A DNA stretch of 64,000 nucleotides from NCBI RefSeq assembly GCF_003669035.1, contig NZ_CP033070.1:558001-622000 (forward strand), given 5' to 3'. This document shows positions 26,393 through 35,334 of the stretch, in pieces. Source of the stretch: Chryseobacterium sp. 3008163 (GTDB lineage: Bacteria > Bacteroidota > Bacteroidia > Flavobacteriales > Weeksellaceae). Position 1 is the stretch's first letter, and every line of letters starts with the position of its first letter. Made by a program: the position numbers and the translations under genes. The notes beneath the pieces are model-generated. The model was not told the origin of the DNA and ran no database searches. It was given only the letters and a program-made list of their open reading frames with translations.

Positions 26393-26424
26393 GTAACAGT
26401 GTATCAGTTTAGCAGTATAACAAT
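26393..26424. repeat. Four tandem 8-bp units upstream of purM
   Basis: GTAACAGT, GTATCAGT, TTAGCAGT and ATAACAAT are contiguous (26393-26424). Reverse-oriented AATTG-type units follow at about 26429-26450. It is the same family as the array at 24626-24684. Confidence 0.7.
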
Positions 26425-26477
26425 CTTTTCAATTGTAATCATGCCCAATTGGTACAATTTATTTTTAATTATCTCAA

Positions 26478-26511
26478 TAAAAAAGCCGACAATCTTGGTA
26501 GATTATCGGCT
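26478..26511 (-). terminator. Terminator downstream of the FMN reductase gene
   Basis: A stem AGCCGA-c-AATC / GATT-a-TCGGCT (26484-26494, 26501-26511) is followed on the minus strand by six T. It lies about 130 bp after the reductase stop codon. Confidence 0.8.
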
Positions 26512-26641
26512 GATGTTTTATCTCAGAATTTCAGAGGCCACAATTTTTCCATTAAGGGAAAAACATTCTTTGAAAGTGGACTGAATCTTCATTCTTTTTT
26601 TCTTTGTGCAAAGATATTAATTTTAAGTTAATATTCAAATG

Positions 26642-27193
26642 CTATTTTTCTAAGATTGTTTCAACTGCAGAAATCTTATTTACTTTTTCGCGTAACTCGC
26701 TGTCTTTTTCAGCGTTAGAAATCTTCTGAGCTTCTTTATCGAAGTTATCATTAAAGAAAGGAAGCGTAAAAGTGTCTACAATATTTCCGCCATGCAAAGG
26801 AAAACGTTTTTCTGCAGCTTCTAAAACTCCTAAACCGCCTCTTCCACCGGGAGCTGTCGCCATTAACAACATCGGTTTTTCGTTCCAGACTGCTCTTTGT
26901 TTGATTCTTGAAGTCCAGTCAAACACATTTTTAAATGCTGTTGAATATGTTCCGTTGTGCTCAGAAAGTGAAATTAAAAGTACATCTGCACTATCAATTT
27001 TTGAAGCAAAATCGATAGCTTGTTGTGGAACGCCACTTTCTACTTCACGCTGATGTTTGTAAATTGGCATTTCAAAATCGTTCATGTCTACGATCTCTAT
27101 TTCTGCATTTTCGAATAAAGTTGTAGCATATGTTACGAGCTGTCTGTTGATTGATGTTTCGGAATTGCTTCCTGCGATGGCTAGGATTTTCAT
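26642..27193 (-). CDS. NADPH-dependent FMN reductase-like flavoprotein
   Basis: A 183-residue flavodoxin-fold protein of the NADPH-dependent FMN reductase/quinone or azo reductase family. The FMN phosphate loop is at the N-terminus (IAGSNSETSINRQL), and further conserved parts are SLSEHNGTYSTAFKNVFDW and APGGRGGLGVLEAAEKRF. It is cytoplasmic and probably reduces quinones or flavins with two electrons. It is upstream of the purine block but separated from it by a terminator. The next gene upstream encodes a pirin, whose family often acts as quercetinase or redox sensor, so the pair could be a small redox unit. Confidence 0.88.
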   Translation of the reverse strand: MKILAIAGSNSETSINRQLVTYATTLFENAEIEIVDMNDFEMPIYKHQREVESGVPQQAIDFASKIDSADVLLISLSEHNGTYSTAFKNVFDWTSRIKQRAVWNEKPMLLMATAPGGRGGLGVLEAAEKRFPLHGGNIVDTFTLPFFNDNFDKEAQKISNAEKDSELREKVNKISAVETILEK

Positions 27194-27227
27194 TGTATAA
27201 TTGTTGTCTGTTTTTTATTTCATAAGG

Positions 27228-27358
27228 CAAAGCCCTATGCTTTGTTATGTCGCCCCTTTGGGGCTTGTTGGTGAGATGTTTTGTTTTATTTTATTGTACT
27301 GTTTTAAACCACCCCTTCAAAAATTCTTTGAATTTTCGCCACCCCTCCAGTGGAGGGG
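27228..27358. repeat. Cluster of small perfect palindromes
   Basis: Three GC-rich or perfect hairpins occur within 130 bp: CAAAGC/GCTTTG (27228-27244), GCCCC-TTT-GGGGC (27252-27264) and CCCCTCC-AGT-GGAGGGG (27342-27358). AAAATTC-TTT-GAATTTT lies between the last two. None has a good T tract for the pirin gene just upstream on the minus strand. Confidence 0.7.
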
Positions 27359-27385
27359 AATTTTGGTTTGCGAAAATATTACTTT

Positions 27386-28114
27386 TTATTTTAGATATTC
27401 AGGTAAATCCATTGGAACTTCCATTAAAAGAATTTCGGTGTCTTCAACTGCTTCGATGTTAAAACTTTGGGTGTCCCAGATTCCTAAGCCGTCTTTTTCG
27501 TTTAAGATTCTGTCACCAACTTTTGCGCTTCCTTTTAAAACAAAAGCATAAACGCCATTTCCTTTTTTGTTAATGGTGTAGTTTTTACCATTTCCTTTGG
27601 TAAAGTTGGCTAAATTAAACCAAGCATCCTGATGAATCCAAACTCCGTCGTCGTTTTTATTGGGAGATAAAATCTGTTGAAAACCGTTGATTTTTTCTCC
27701 GTCTTTGATGCTTTTTTGGTCGTATCTTGGTTCAACATTTTCTTCTCTTGGGAAAACCCAGATTTGTAAGAATTTTACAGCTTCATCTTTATTTTGATTG
27801 TATTCGCTGTGCATTACACCAGTTCCGGCGCTCATTACCTGAATTTCTCCTTTTCTGATAACTGCAGTGGTTCCCATAGAATCTTTATGCTCTAAATTTC
27901 CTTCTAACGGAATAGAAATGATTTCCATGTTTTTGTGAGGGTGCGTTCCAAACCCCATTCCTTGTGAAACGGTATCGTCATTTAAAACTCTCAACACTCC
28001 AAAGTTAGATCTTTCTCTGTTTTGATACCCCGCAAAACTAAAGGTATGATAAGAATTTAACCAACCGTGATCTGCGTGACCTCTAGAATCTGCTTTGTGA
28101 TATACTGTTTTCAT
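27386..28114 (-). CDS. Pirin family bicupin protein
   Basis: A 242-residue protein of the pirin/YhhW type. The N-terminal cupin has the metal-ligand pattern in FGTHPHKNMEIISIPLEG (two histidines and a glutamate) and HKDSMG, with the fourth ligand in GTGVMHSEYN. The second cupin (about 150-230) lacks such ligands, as is usual. Family members bind Fe or Mn and act as quercetin dioxygenases or redox-sensing cofactors. An exact TACATTTG (minus strand, 28146-28153) lies 31 bp before the ATG and is a probable -7 element. It runs in the same direction as the FMN reductase gene. Confidence 0.92.
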   Translation of the reverse strand: MKTVYHKADSRGHADHGWLNSYHTFSFAGYQNRERSNFGVLRVLNDDTVSQGMGFGTHPHKNMEIISIPLEGNLEHKDSMGTTAVIRKGEIQVMSAGTGVMHSEYNQNKDEAVKFLQIWVFPREENVEPRYDQKSIKDGEKINGFQQILSPNKNDDGVWIHQDAWFNLANFTKGNGKNYTINKKGNGVYAFVLKGSAKVGDRILNEKDGLGIWDTQSFNIEAVEDTEILLMEVPMDLPEYLK

Positions 28115-28283
28115 ATTGTAGATATTTTTTTGATTATTTATAGTACAAATGTACAGCGAGCTTTGTCGGAAAATGTTGATGTAAGGTAAGAAGTGATTGT
28201 AAGTAAAATGTGAATTTTCTTCGACTTGAATTCCTTTTAGATTTAATTAAAGTTTTGGCTAAAGCCATTCATCCATATCAAAT

Positions 28284-28306
28284 AAAAAAAGCGAACTAAA
28301 GTCCGC
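28284..28306 (-). terminator. Terminator of the GH97/SnoaL-like operon
   Basis: On the minus strand GCGGAC (28306-28301), loop TTTA and GTTCGC (28296-28291) form a 6-bp stem with one G-U pair, followed by seven T (28290-28284). It is 32 bp after the stop of the gene at 28339. Confidence 0.85.
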
Positions 28307-28338
28307 TCCTATTGATTAATTACTTTTTTTATTGCTTT

Positions 28339-28860
28339 TTATTTTTTAGAAGATTTTAATTCCTGTAACAAAACATCTTCTAACGCAGATTTTTCTGAAA
28401 CCACTTTGTCCGAAACATCATTTGGAATCGTCATCGAGAGAACATATTGTTTTACTTTCCAAGCGCCGTTTATTTTTTCTAAAACTCCCGAGCCGCGGCA
28501 GATTTTCATCTGAGTATCTAATAATTCATCAAACCAAGCCAGCTTTCCGTCTTTGCTGAAATAGATATTTCTTTTCAAGGACGTGAAATTCCAGGTCTTT
28601 TTTCTGTCGAAATGAGGTTTTGCCCAAACTTTAAACTCTTGCTTGTTCCAAATTTCGGTTGCATCAGTTCCAATAAATGTTGATTCATCAGCGTAGAAGT
28701 CGAAATATTTTTCGAATTCAGCATTTGCTGCTGCCACATTAAAATCATTAAGCATTTTTGAAATTTCTATTTTTTCTTTTTCAAATTTTGCCTGAGCTGA
28801 TAACGTGGTAAAACCGAATACATAAAGTATTACTGTAAAAATTATTGTAGTTTTTTTCAT
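28339..28860 (-). CDS. Exported SnoaL/DUF4440-like (NTF2-fold) protein
   Basis: A 173-residue protein with a signal peptide (about 1-22, ending LSAQA) and an NTF2-like cone fold suggested by EISKMLNDFNVAAANAEFEKYFDFYADESTFIGTDATEIWNKQEFKVW and the later LAWFDELLDT segment. In DUF4440 proteins this fold often binds small molecules, and many have no known reaction. It starts only 7 bp after the stop of the GH97 gene, so the two form an operon and this protein probably acts in the periplasm alongside the glycosidase. Confidence 0.82.
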   Translation of the reverse strand: MKKTTIIFTVILYVFGFTTLSAQAKFEKEKIEISKMLNDFNVAAANAEFEKYFDFYADESTFIGTDATEIWNKQEFKVWAKPHFDRKKTWNFTSLKRNIYFSKDGKLAWFDELLDTQMKICRGSGVLEKINGAWKVKQYVLSMTIPNDVSDKVVSEKSALEDVLLQELKSSKK

Positions 28861-28867
28861 ATTTAAA

Positions 28868-31021
28868 TTATTTCACAGGTTTAATTGAGATAGCAAAACC
28901 TCCGCTTCGAGCCATTTTAAAATTGATTTTAGATTTGCTGTTAATCTGTTTTTTGTAAATATTATAACTCTGAGGATTGTCAATGTAATCTGCATCTTTT
29001 CCGTCTTCATAGATTATCGCTTCGTATTTTTTTCCTTTATCTAAAAATGAAAAACCTACCGTATAATCTCGTTTGTTCTCATCGGTAATTCCGCCTACGA
29101 ACCAATTTTCAGTTCCTTTTGCTTTTCTGGCTGTAATCACGTAATCACCCGGTTCTGCAGAAAGTATTTTGGTATCATCCCAATCTGCCGCCACATCTTT
29201 GATAAACTGAAACGCATCCATGTGTTTTTTGTAGTTTTCAGGTAAATCTGCAGCCATCTGCAAAGGCATGTACATTGTCACATACAAAGCCAACTGTTTT
29301 GTCAAAGTAGTTTTCACAAAACGTTGATCTCCCGGAAAATAATAATCTAATTTTGTCTGGAAAATTCCAGGAGTGTAATCCATCGAACCGCCCATCCATC
29401 TGGTAAACGGAAGAATAGTCTGATGGTCAGGATTGTTTCCGGCAAACGCTTCGTACTCTGTTCCTCTTGCTGCTTCTGCTGAAATATAATTCGGATAGGT
29501 ACGGCTTTCTCCTCCCGGACGAACAGATTCATGAGAATTGACCATAATTTTATAGTCGTTTGCTTTTTCAACAATTCTATAATAATGATTGATCGTCCAC
29601 TGCGAATAATGATGCTCTCCTCTCGGAATAATATCGCCTACATAACCCGTTTTCACAGAAGTATAACCATATTTATTCATCATTTGAAAAGCCTGATCTG
29701 CCCATCTTTCATAATTCGTTGCCGAACCAGAAGTTTCATGGTGCATGATTAATTTTAAACCTTTAGATTGAGCATATTCGTTCAACATTTTAATATCAAA
29801 ATCAGGATAAGGCGTCAGGAAATCAAAAACATATTCTTTCGAATGACCGAACCAATCTTCCCAACCAACATTCCAACCTTCAATCAACAATCCCTGGAAA
29901 CCATTTTCAGCGGCAAAATCAATATATTCTTTAACTTTTGTATTATTGGCTCCATGTTTTCCGTTGGGTGTTAATTTAGAAAAATCGGTTACTCCAAGAT
30001 GCACATTATCTGCTGTAGAATATGCCCACTGTGCTTTTCCGATGATCATTTCCCACCAGACTCCCATGTATTTTGTAGGTTTTATATAAGAAGTGTCGGT
30101 ATATTTCGTAGGTTCATTCAGATTAAAAAGCATTTTAGAATCCATCAACTCTTCTGCTTTTGGCGAAACAATAATGGTTCTCCAAGGCGTCACAGAAGGA
30201 GTCTGAATATATCCTTTTGCGCCTTGCCTGTCTGCCGTAAGATGGGTTTTAAATTTAAAATTCTGAGCGTCAACTTCAAGATGAGATGCTGCATAATTAA
30301 GAACTGCCGCTTCTGCAATATTGATGTACAAAGGTTCTTTTCCGTTCTTTTTTAACATTAACGGAGACTGAACCGCATTTTTGATTAATTTCTGAGAAGC
30401 ATTAGAATCAAAAGCTTTATCCCATTTTTGTGGAATTTCAGAGATATTGGTTTCCTGATATTTGTATTCCTGAGAATCGTAGTCAGCGACCATCCACCAG
30501 GCTTTCATATCCGTCAGAAAATCAAATTCTGTATCTTCTTCTCTGATGACAAAATAATTCAGGTTTTTTTGCTGTGGAAATTCATATCTAAAACCCAGAC
30601 CATCATTAAACAATCGAAATTTCACTACAACACTTCTGTCCGTAGATTTTTGATTTAACGTAACCGCCAATTCATTATAATGGTTGATATAATTTTTCTT
30701 TTCGCCTAAAACCGGTTGCCAGGTTTCATTTTTTGAATCTCTTTTCTCAGAAGTTTTAACGAAATCATTATTCAAATCAAATTTCGCATCTTCAGTTTTA
30801 GCAATTTCAGAAGCAAATGTTACCGAAGTATCTTTAAAAAGCCTTAATCCCAATTTGGAGTCTTCAATAACAGTAGACCCGTTATATTTTAAATTATAAA
30901 AAGGAATTCCGTTTTTCAACTGGAAATTCATTTCAAATTTTCCATCGGGAGATTTCAACGACTGCGCATCTGCACCCGCAAACATCATCGTAAGCAAAAC
31001 TGCGCTAATTGTAATTTTCAT
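28868..31021 (-). CDS. Glycoside hydrolase family 97 alpha-glycosidase
   Basis: A 717-residue periplasmic glycosidase of the SusB type. A signal peptide (about 1-20, ending GADAQ) is followed by an N-terminal beta-sandwich (SPDGKFEMNFQLKNGIPFYNLKYNG), the catalytic TIM barrel with YMGVWWEMIIGKAQW, LLIEGWNVGWEDW, LIMHHETSG and MVNSHESVRPGGESRTYPN, and a C-terminal sandwich. The acidic residues in these barrel segments fit the calcium-dependent inverting members (alpha-glucosidase), though GH97 also includes retaining alpha-galactosidases. I choose ATG 31021 because the signal peptide begins there; the frame extends to 31078. It forms an operon with the NTF2-fold gene. No SusC/SusD genes are present nearby. 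Confidence 0.93.
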   Translation of the reverse strand: MKITISAVLLTMMFAGADAQSLKSPDGKFEMNFQLKNGIPFYNLKYNGSTVIEDSKLGLRLFKDTSVTFASEIAKTEDAKFDLNNDFVKTSEKRDSKNETWQPVLGEKKNYINHYNELAVTLNQKSTDRSVVVKFRLFNDGLGFRYEFPQQKNLNYFVIREEDTEFDFLTDMKAWWMVADYDSQEYKYQETNISEIPQKWDKAFDSNASQKLIKNAVQSPLMLKKNGKEPLYINIAEAAVLNYAASHLEVDAQNFKFKTHLTADRQGAKGYIQTPSVTPWRTIIVSPKAEELMDSKMLFNLNEPTKYTDTSYIKPTKYMGVWWEMIIGKAQWAYSTADNVHLGVTDFSKLTPNGKHGANNTKVKEYIDFAAENGFQGLLIEGWNVGWEDWFGHSKEYVFDFLTPYPDFDIKMLNEYAQSKGLKLIMHHETSGSATNYERWADQAFQMMNKYGYTSVKTGYVGDIIPRGEHHYSQWTINHYYRIVEKANDYKIMVNSHESVRPGGESRTYPNYISAEAARGTEYEAFAGNNPDHQTILPFTRWMGGSMDYTPGIFQTKLDYYFPGDQRFVKTTLTKQLALYVTMYMPLQMAADLPENYKKHMDAFQFIKDVAADWDDTKILSAEPGDYVITARKAKGTENWFVGGITDENKRDYTVGFSFLDKGKKYEAIIYEDGKDADYIDNPQSYNIYKKQINSKSKINFKMARSGGFAISIKPVK

Positions 31022-31130
31022 CTTATTGAATTTTATAAAGTTTAAAAATAAAAAATTAGCATCAACAATTAGTAACAAATCAAATAAAGATTCCTAACCG
31101 TTGTGCATTTTGAAAAATTGCAATATTGGA

Positions 31131-31254
31131 TTCGTCAATTCGAGTGTTTTTTCGTAACAAAGTGGAGAAAAAATGTATCGAGAATAGTTTTATCTTCAAA
31201 ATTACAAACTTCTCGATACTATTTTTTTTCAAAAATCTACTCGAAGTGACGAAA
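31131..31254. repeat. Nested palindromic repeat, copy 1
   Basis: The outer arms TTCGTCAATTCGAG (31131-31144) and CTCGAAGTGACGAA (31240-31253) match in 13 of 14 positions. The inner arms GTATCGAGAA (31175-31184) and TTCTCGATAC (31210-31219) match perfectly. A degenerate second copy with the same order of motifs is at 39220-39290. Confidence 0.75.
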
Positions 31255-31398
31255 GTACTTTAAAATGTACAACGAGTAAAGATTCTTTTTATCTTTTATA
31301 TAAATCTTTGTATTCAGAAAATAAGTGAAACGGCTTTGTTTATCCCAAATTTTTCACTGCATTTATTTCTCTTTGTTTTGCCTTGTTTTTAAAATTAT

Positions 31399-31415
31399 CG
31401 CAAGGTTAGACAAAG
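31399..31415. repeat. Short dispersed repeat, copy 1
   Basis: CGCAAGGTTAGACAAAG occurs here and at 56325-56341. In both places it is preceded by CTTGTTTTTAAA. Confidence 0.6.
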
Positions 31416-31559
31416 TCTTTTTCTAAAAATAATTATTTTTTTATGCTAAACAAAGCCACTTCGTTTAATGAAGAAATACAATAGTTACTAATAAAGCTTT
31501 GCGAAAATATATTACATACATTATACTAAGCTAATTCAGGAATTTTGGCAGATTATCTT

Positions 31560-31567
31560 TATCTTTG
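31560..31567 (+). promoter_or_regulatory. -7 element of metG
   Basis: TATCTTTG is an exact TAnnTTTG match 22 bp before the metG ATG. The nearest upstream TTG is only 12 bp away, so the -33 part is not canonical. Confidence 0.5.
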
Positions 31568-31589
31568 CAGACTTAAAACTATACTATAA

Positions 31590-33623
31590 ATGTCAAACAG
31601 AAAGATGATTACGGCGGCTTTGCCTTACGCAAACGGACCGGTTCATATTGGGCATTTGGCGGGAGTTTACATTCCTGCAGATGTTTACGCAAGATTTCAG
31701 AGAAGATCGGGAAAAGATGTTGCTTTTATCTGTGGATCAGATGAGCACGGAATTCCTATCACCATAAGAGCTAAAAAAGAAGGAGTTACACCACAGGATA
31801 TCGTCGATAAATATCATGAAATCATCAAAAAATCTTTTGCAGATTTAGGAATTTCATTCGATGAATATTCAAGAACGACATCGGCTAATCACCGTGAAAC
31901 GAGTCAGGATTTCTTTAAAGTGCTTTACGAAAAAGGAAAGTTCACAGAAGAAATGTCTGAACAGTATTTTGACGAACAGGCAAATGAATTTTTAGCAGAT
32001 CGTTACATCGTTGGAACCTGCCCGAATTGCGGCAACGAAAACGCTTACGGAGATCAGTGTGAGAAATGTGGCTCTACCCTTTCGCCATCAGAATTGATCA
32101 ATCCAAAATCAATGTTGAGCGGAAATGTTCCGATTTTAAAAGAGACTAAAAACTGGTATTTACCTTTAAATGAATATGAAGATTTCTTAAACGAATGGAT
32201 TATTGAAGGTCACAAAGACGACTGGAAACCGAACGTTTACGGACAGGTAAAATCTTGGTTAACCGATGGTTTGAAACCTCGTGCCATGACCAGAGATCTG
32301 AACTGGGGTGTTCCTGTTCCACTTCCAAATGCAGAAGGAAAAGTTTTGTATGTTTGGTTTGATGCACCAATCGGATATATTTCTTTCACCAAAGAGTGGG
32401 CTGAGAAAAATGGAAAAGACTGGAAAGATTACTGGCAGAGTGAAGAATCTGATTTGGTTCATTTTATCGGAAAAGATAATATTGTATTTCACTGTATTAT
32501 TTTCCCTGCAATGATGAAGGCTCACGGAGATTTCAAAATGCCTAAAAATGTTCCTGCTTTTGAATTTTTGAATCTTGAAAACGACAAAATTTCAACCTCA
32601 AGAAACTGGGCGGTTTGGGCACACGAATATGTGGAAGAATTCCCTGGACAGCAGGATGTTTTGCGTTATGCATTGCTTTCATCAGCTCCTGAAACGAAGG
32701 ATAACAACTTTACATGGAAAGATTTTCAGACGAAGAATAATTCAGAATTAGTTGGGATTTTTGGGAACTTTATCAACAGAGTTGCGGTTTTAATTCATAA
32801 ATATTATGACGGAATTATTCCTGCAGGAAATGAAAATGCTGATGAACTCAACGAAATTACAAAGGCAGCAACAGAAGTTGAAACCTTTTTAGAAAACTAC
32901 GAATTCAGAAATGCTTTGACTTCAATGATGAATTTGGCAAGATTCGGAAATCAATATTTACAAATTGAAGAACCTTGGAAAACCATTAAAGACAATCCTG
33001 AGAAGGCGGCAAATTCACTTTTCATCGCTGCACAAATTGCAGTTGGTTTAGCACAAATTTGTGAACCTTTTTTACCTTTCAGTGCAGAAAAATTACAGAA
33101 GATGTTTAATGTTTCACAATTAAATTGGAGCGACATTAAAAATGAAAAAATCTTAATTAAAACTGGACATCAGATCAACGAATCGTCTCTTCTTTTCTCA
33201 AAAATTGAAGATGATGTGATTGATTTTCAAATCCAGAAATTAGAAAATACTAAACAAAACAATAAAAAAACAAATCCTAACGCCAACCCTATGAAAGACG
33301 AAATACAGTTTGATGATTTTACAAAAATCGACTTGAGAACAGCAACGATTTTAACTGCTGAAAAAGTAGAAAAAGCAGATAAATTATTAAAACTGACTGT
33401 TGATACAGGTGTTGATGTAAGAACCGTAGTTTCAGGGATTGCAGAAAGTTTTACCGCTGAAGAAGTGATTGGAAAGCAGGTGATGATTTTATTAAATCTT
33501 GCTCCAAGAAAAATCAGAGGAATCGAATCTCAGGGAATGTTGTTATTAACGACAAAAGCTGATGGGAAATTATCTTTTGTGACACCTGATGAAACGGTGG
33601 AAAACGGTATTGAAATAGGATAA
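31590..33623 (+). CDS. metG: Methionyl-tRNA synthetase
   Basis: A 677-residue class I aminoacyl-tRNA synthetase that charges tRNA-Met. The HIGH motif is at residues 19-22 (PVHIGHLAG). A zinc knuckle uses C144, C147, C157 and C160 (CPNC, CEKC). The second ATP-binding signature is KISTS (333-337) in place of KMSKS, with the lysine kept. The anticodon-binding helical domain follows. From about 569 ([14 protein letters not shown]) there is a C-terminal tRNA-binding (EMAPII/Trbp111-like) OB-fold domain, which makes the protein the long dimeric form. It is monocistronic and ends at a strong terminator. Confidence 0.97.
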   Translation: MSNRKMITAALPYANGPVHIGHLAGVYIPADVYARFQRRSGKDVAFICGSDEHGIPITIRAKKEGVTPQDIVDKYHEIIKKSFADLGISFDEYSRTTSANHRETSQDFFKVLYEKGKFTEEMSEQYFDEQANEFLADRYIVGTCPNCGNENAYGDQCEKCGSTLSPSELINPKSMLSGNVPILKETKNWYLPLNEYEDFLNEWIIEGHKDDWKPNVYGQVKSWLTDGLKPRAMTRDLNWGVPVPLPNAEGKVLYVWFDAPIGYISFTKEWAEKNGKDWKDYWQSEESDLVHFIGKDNIVFHCIIFPAMMKAHGDFKMPKNVPAFEFLNLENDKISTSRNWAVWAHEYVEEFPGQQDVLRYALLSSAPETKDNNFTWKDFQTKNNSELVGIFGNFINRVAVLIHKYYDGIIPAGNENADELNEITKAATEVETFLENYEFRNALTSMMNLARFGNQYLQIEEPWKTIKDNPEKAANSLFIAAQIAVGLAQICEPFLPFSAEKLQKMFNVSQLNWSDIKNEKILIKTGHQINESSLLFSKIEDDVIDFQIQKLENTKQNNKKTNPNANPMKDEIQFDDFTKIDLRTATILTAEKVEKADKLLKLTVDTGVDVRTVVSGIAESFTAEEVIGKQVMILLNLAPRKIRGIESQGMLLLTTKADGKLSFVTPDETVENGIEIG

Positions 33624-33644
33624 TTTTTAAATCTTAAAATATAC

Positions 33645-33677
33645 AAATGGGCATTTTCTGATGCCCATTTTTTTTCT
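33645..33677 (+). terminator. Terminator of metG
   Basis: A 9-bp perfect stem AAATGGGCA / TGCCCATTT (33645-33653, 33662-33670) is followed by a run of T. It ends 6 bp before the next start codon. Confidence 0.88.
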
Positions 33678-33682
33678 GAATA

Positions 33683-34341
33683 ATGGTCAAAAAAAATGTT
33701 TTAAGTAAACTTTCCAATAAGGAACTAGAAAATTATTTAAACCCCCAAAACCGCTTCGTTCCAGAAGCTGTTCAGATGGCGCTTGAAATCCTTGAAGAAA
33801 GGGGACGGATTTTCAATGAATCAGAAAAAATCAACATTCAGAATATTATTCAGCAAAAAATAGAAACTGAAGCAGCAAAAAAGCACGAAGAAACAGAAGA
33901 CTGGAAAGATCATATCACCAATGATCCATCCGCTGTAAAACTATATTCAAGAACATTGATTTTGGTTTCAAGCTTTTTTTGGGAACATTTTTCGGAGCAG
34001 TTTTATTAAGTTTAAATTTCTTAAAATTAAAAAAATACATTCCCGCAACTTTCACTTTTCTGTTTGGAACGATTTATCTTCCGTTACAATATTATGTTTA
34101 CAATTTTTTAGTTGAAAATAATTTGGTAACTTCATCAAGATACAGCCCAGAAACATTTCCTATTATTTTAGGTCCAATAATTTTGATTATAATTTGGGTG
34201 ACTACAATGCCCAAGAGAATCGTGTATAGATCCCAATCTTACTTGTTCCCTATTCTGTTTGCAGTTGTCATGTTATTTCTGATTTTCAACAATTATTACG
34301 GGTTATTTTCAAGTTATTTTTTAATGAGATTTTCAGAATAG
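33683..34341 (+). pseudogene. Membrane protein of unknown function, broken by a 1-base contraction of a T run
   Basis: The first frame (33683-34009) has a soluble helical part (LSNKELENYLNPQNRFVPEAV, then ALEILEERGRIF), and it goes out of frame at the seven-T run 33974-33980. With eight T the reading continues as SSFFLGTFFGAVLLSLNFLK into the frame ending at 34341, giving 219 residues with about four membrane segments. Small proteins in this group often show a repeated YLNPxNRFVPEA-type segment before the membrane part, but I cannot name the family with confidence. It starts directly behind the metG terminator, so its promoter is not obvious. Confidence 0.7.
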
Positions 34342-34473
34342 AATTTCGTGAATAGTAGGCAATCATTTAACTGAACTTAAAACGAAGTTAAACTTAAATT
34401 TTCTTATATCCTTAATAGATCTTAATGGTTAAAAAGATTGTAACAGTAAATATTTAAGAACTTCAAATTTTTA

Positions 34474-34505
34474 GAGATTGCTTCGCTATGCTCGCAATGA
34501 CAATT
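34474..34505. repeat. Palindromic AGATTGC...GCAATGAC element
   Basis: GATTGC and GCAAT arms around TTCGCTATGCTC. The CGCAATGACA end is shared with the centre of the repeat at 21426-21544. It lies just after the stop codon of the methyltransferase gene on the minus strand. Confidence 0.6.
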
Positions 34506-34506
34506 T

Positions 34507-35211
34507 TTATCCCTTAGTCAATTTTGCCAAATAAGAATCCTCATCCTGCAAAATCATTTCAATTTTGAAACCATTATTTACTGCTGCATTTTGCAAAGTA
34601 TTAAAATCAAGATACAGCCATTTGATAGGGTCTTCAGACTCATTTTTATAGTGAACCACATAATCTAGTTCACCATAATATCCATTTGCGGGAATCAAAA
34701 CTCCGCCATCTTCATCAACATCAAACATGTATAAAATATCGGTACTATCAATAAGAATTTGTCCGTTTTTATTTAATAAGGAATAAAGTTTTTTGAGGTA
34801 AATATCAATCACGTTCAGGCTTTGGAAGATTCCGGTTCCGTTCATTAACAGAAGAATGGTATCGAAAGTTTCTCCTGAAAATTCAAGCATATTCTGAGCA
34901 ACTGCTTTCTGAATCCCCCTCAATTGGCAAACTTCAATTGATTTTGGAGAAATATCCAAAGCGGTAACCTCTAAATTTCTTTCATTTTGAAGATAGAGTG
35001 AATGCGAACCCGCTCCTGCTCCAATATCGAGAACTTTTCCATGAGCTAATTTCAAAGCTTTTTGTTCAATTTTGTTCATCTCCTCAAAATCTCTGAAAAG
35101 ATAGTCTACCGGAAGTTCATCGAGTTCGGAAATTGAAGTTTCAGTCTGCAGATCTTCAGGATTTTCGTTGTGAAAATAATCCCAGATTGCGCGTCCCATT
35201 AAGTCTTTCAT
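34507..35211 (-). CDS. Class I SAM-dependent methyltransferase
   Basis: A 234-residue Rossmann-fold methyltransferase of unknown substrate. Motif I is VLDIGAGAGSHSLYL, the acidic post-I residue is in VTALDIS, and motif IV-like DTILLLMNGTG follows. The N-terminal part (MGRAIWDYFHNEN) and the C-terminal strands are typical of small-molecule methylases. I prefer ATG 35211: an upstream in-frame GTG at 35229 overlaps the -7-like sequence TATCTTTG (minus strand, 35236-35229). It is divergent from the AbiJ-like gene, with about 120 bp between them that contains both promoters. Confidence 0.85.
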   Translation of the reverse strand: MKDLMGRAIWDYFHNENPEDLQTETSISELDELPVDYLFRDFEEMNKIEQKALKLAHGKVLDIGAGAGSHSLYLQNERNLEVTALDISPKSIEVCQLRGIQKAVAQNMLEFSGETFDTILLLMNGTGIFQSLNVIDIYLKKLYSLLNKNGQILIDSTDILYMFDVDEDGGVLIPANGYYGELDYVVHYKNESEDPIKWLYLDFNTLQNAAVNNGFKIEMILQDEDSYLAKLTKG

Positions 35212-35270
35212 AGCATTAATTCTGGACACAAAGATAACATTTTACAATTTCACAGTGCATAATTTAGTAT

Positions 35271-35299
35271 TTGAGTACCTTAAAAATGTTTTATATTTG
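35271..35299 (+). promoter_or_regulatory. Promoter of the AbiJ-like gene
   Basis: TTG (35271-35273), an 18-bp spacer, then an exact TATATTTG (35292-35299). The start codon is 35 bp downstream. Confidence 0.7.
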
Positions 35300-35334
35300 G
35301 CATAAATAATAATTTTGTAATAAACTAAATAAAA

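Larger units (their letters stand above)
31022..31589. other. Gap between GH97 and metG
   Basis: These 568 bases contain no gene that I can support. They hold a 124-bp nested palindrome (31131-31254), an inverted pair GGCTTTGTTTA / TAAACAAAGCC (31332-31342, 31447-31457), a 17-bp repeat shared with 56325-56341 (31399-31415) and the metG -7 element. Confidence 0.7.

Noticed and set aside
29347..30658. Several open frames of 60-120 codons across the GH97 gene
   Set aside because: They overlap a clear GH97 coding sequence, lack recognisable motifs, and one is cysteine/histidine-rich in the way typical of shadow frames.
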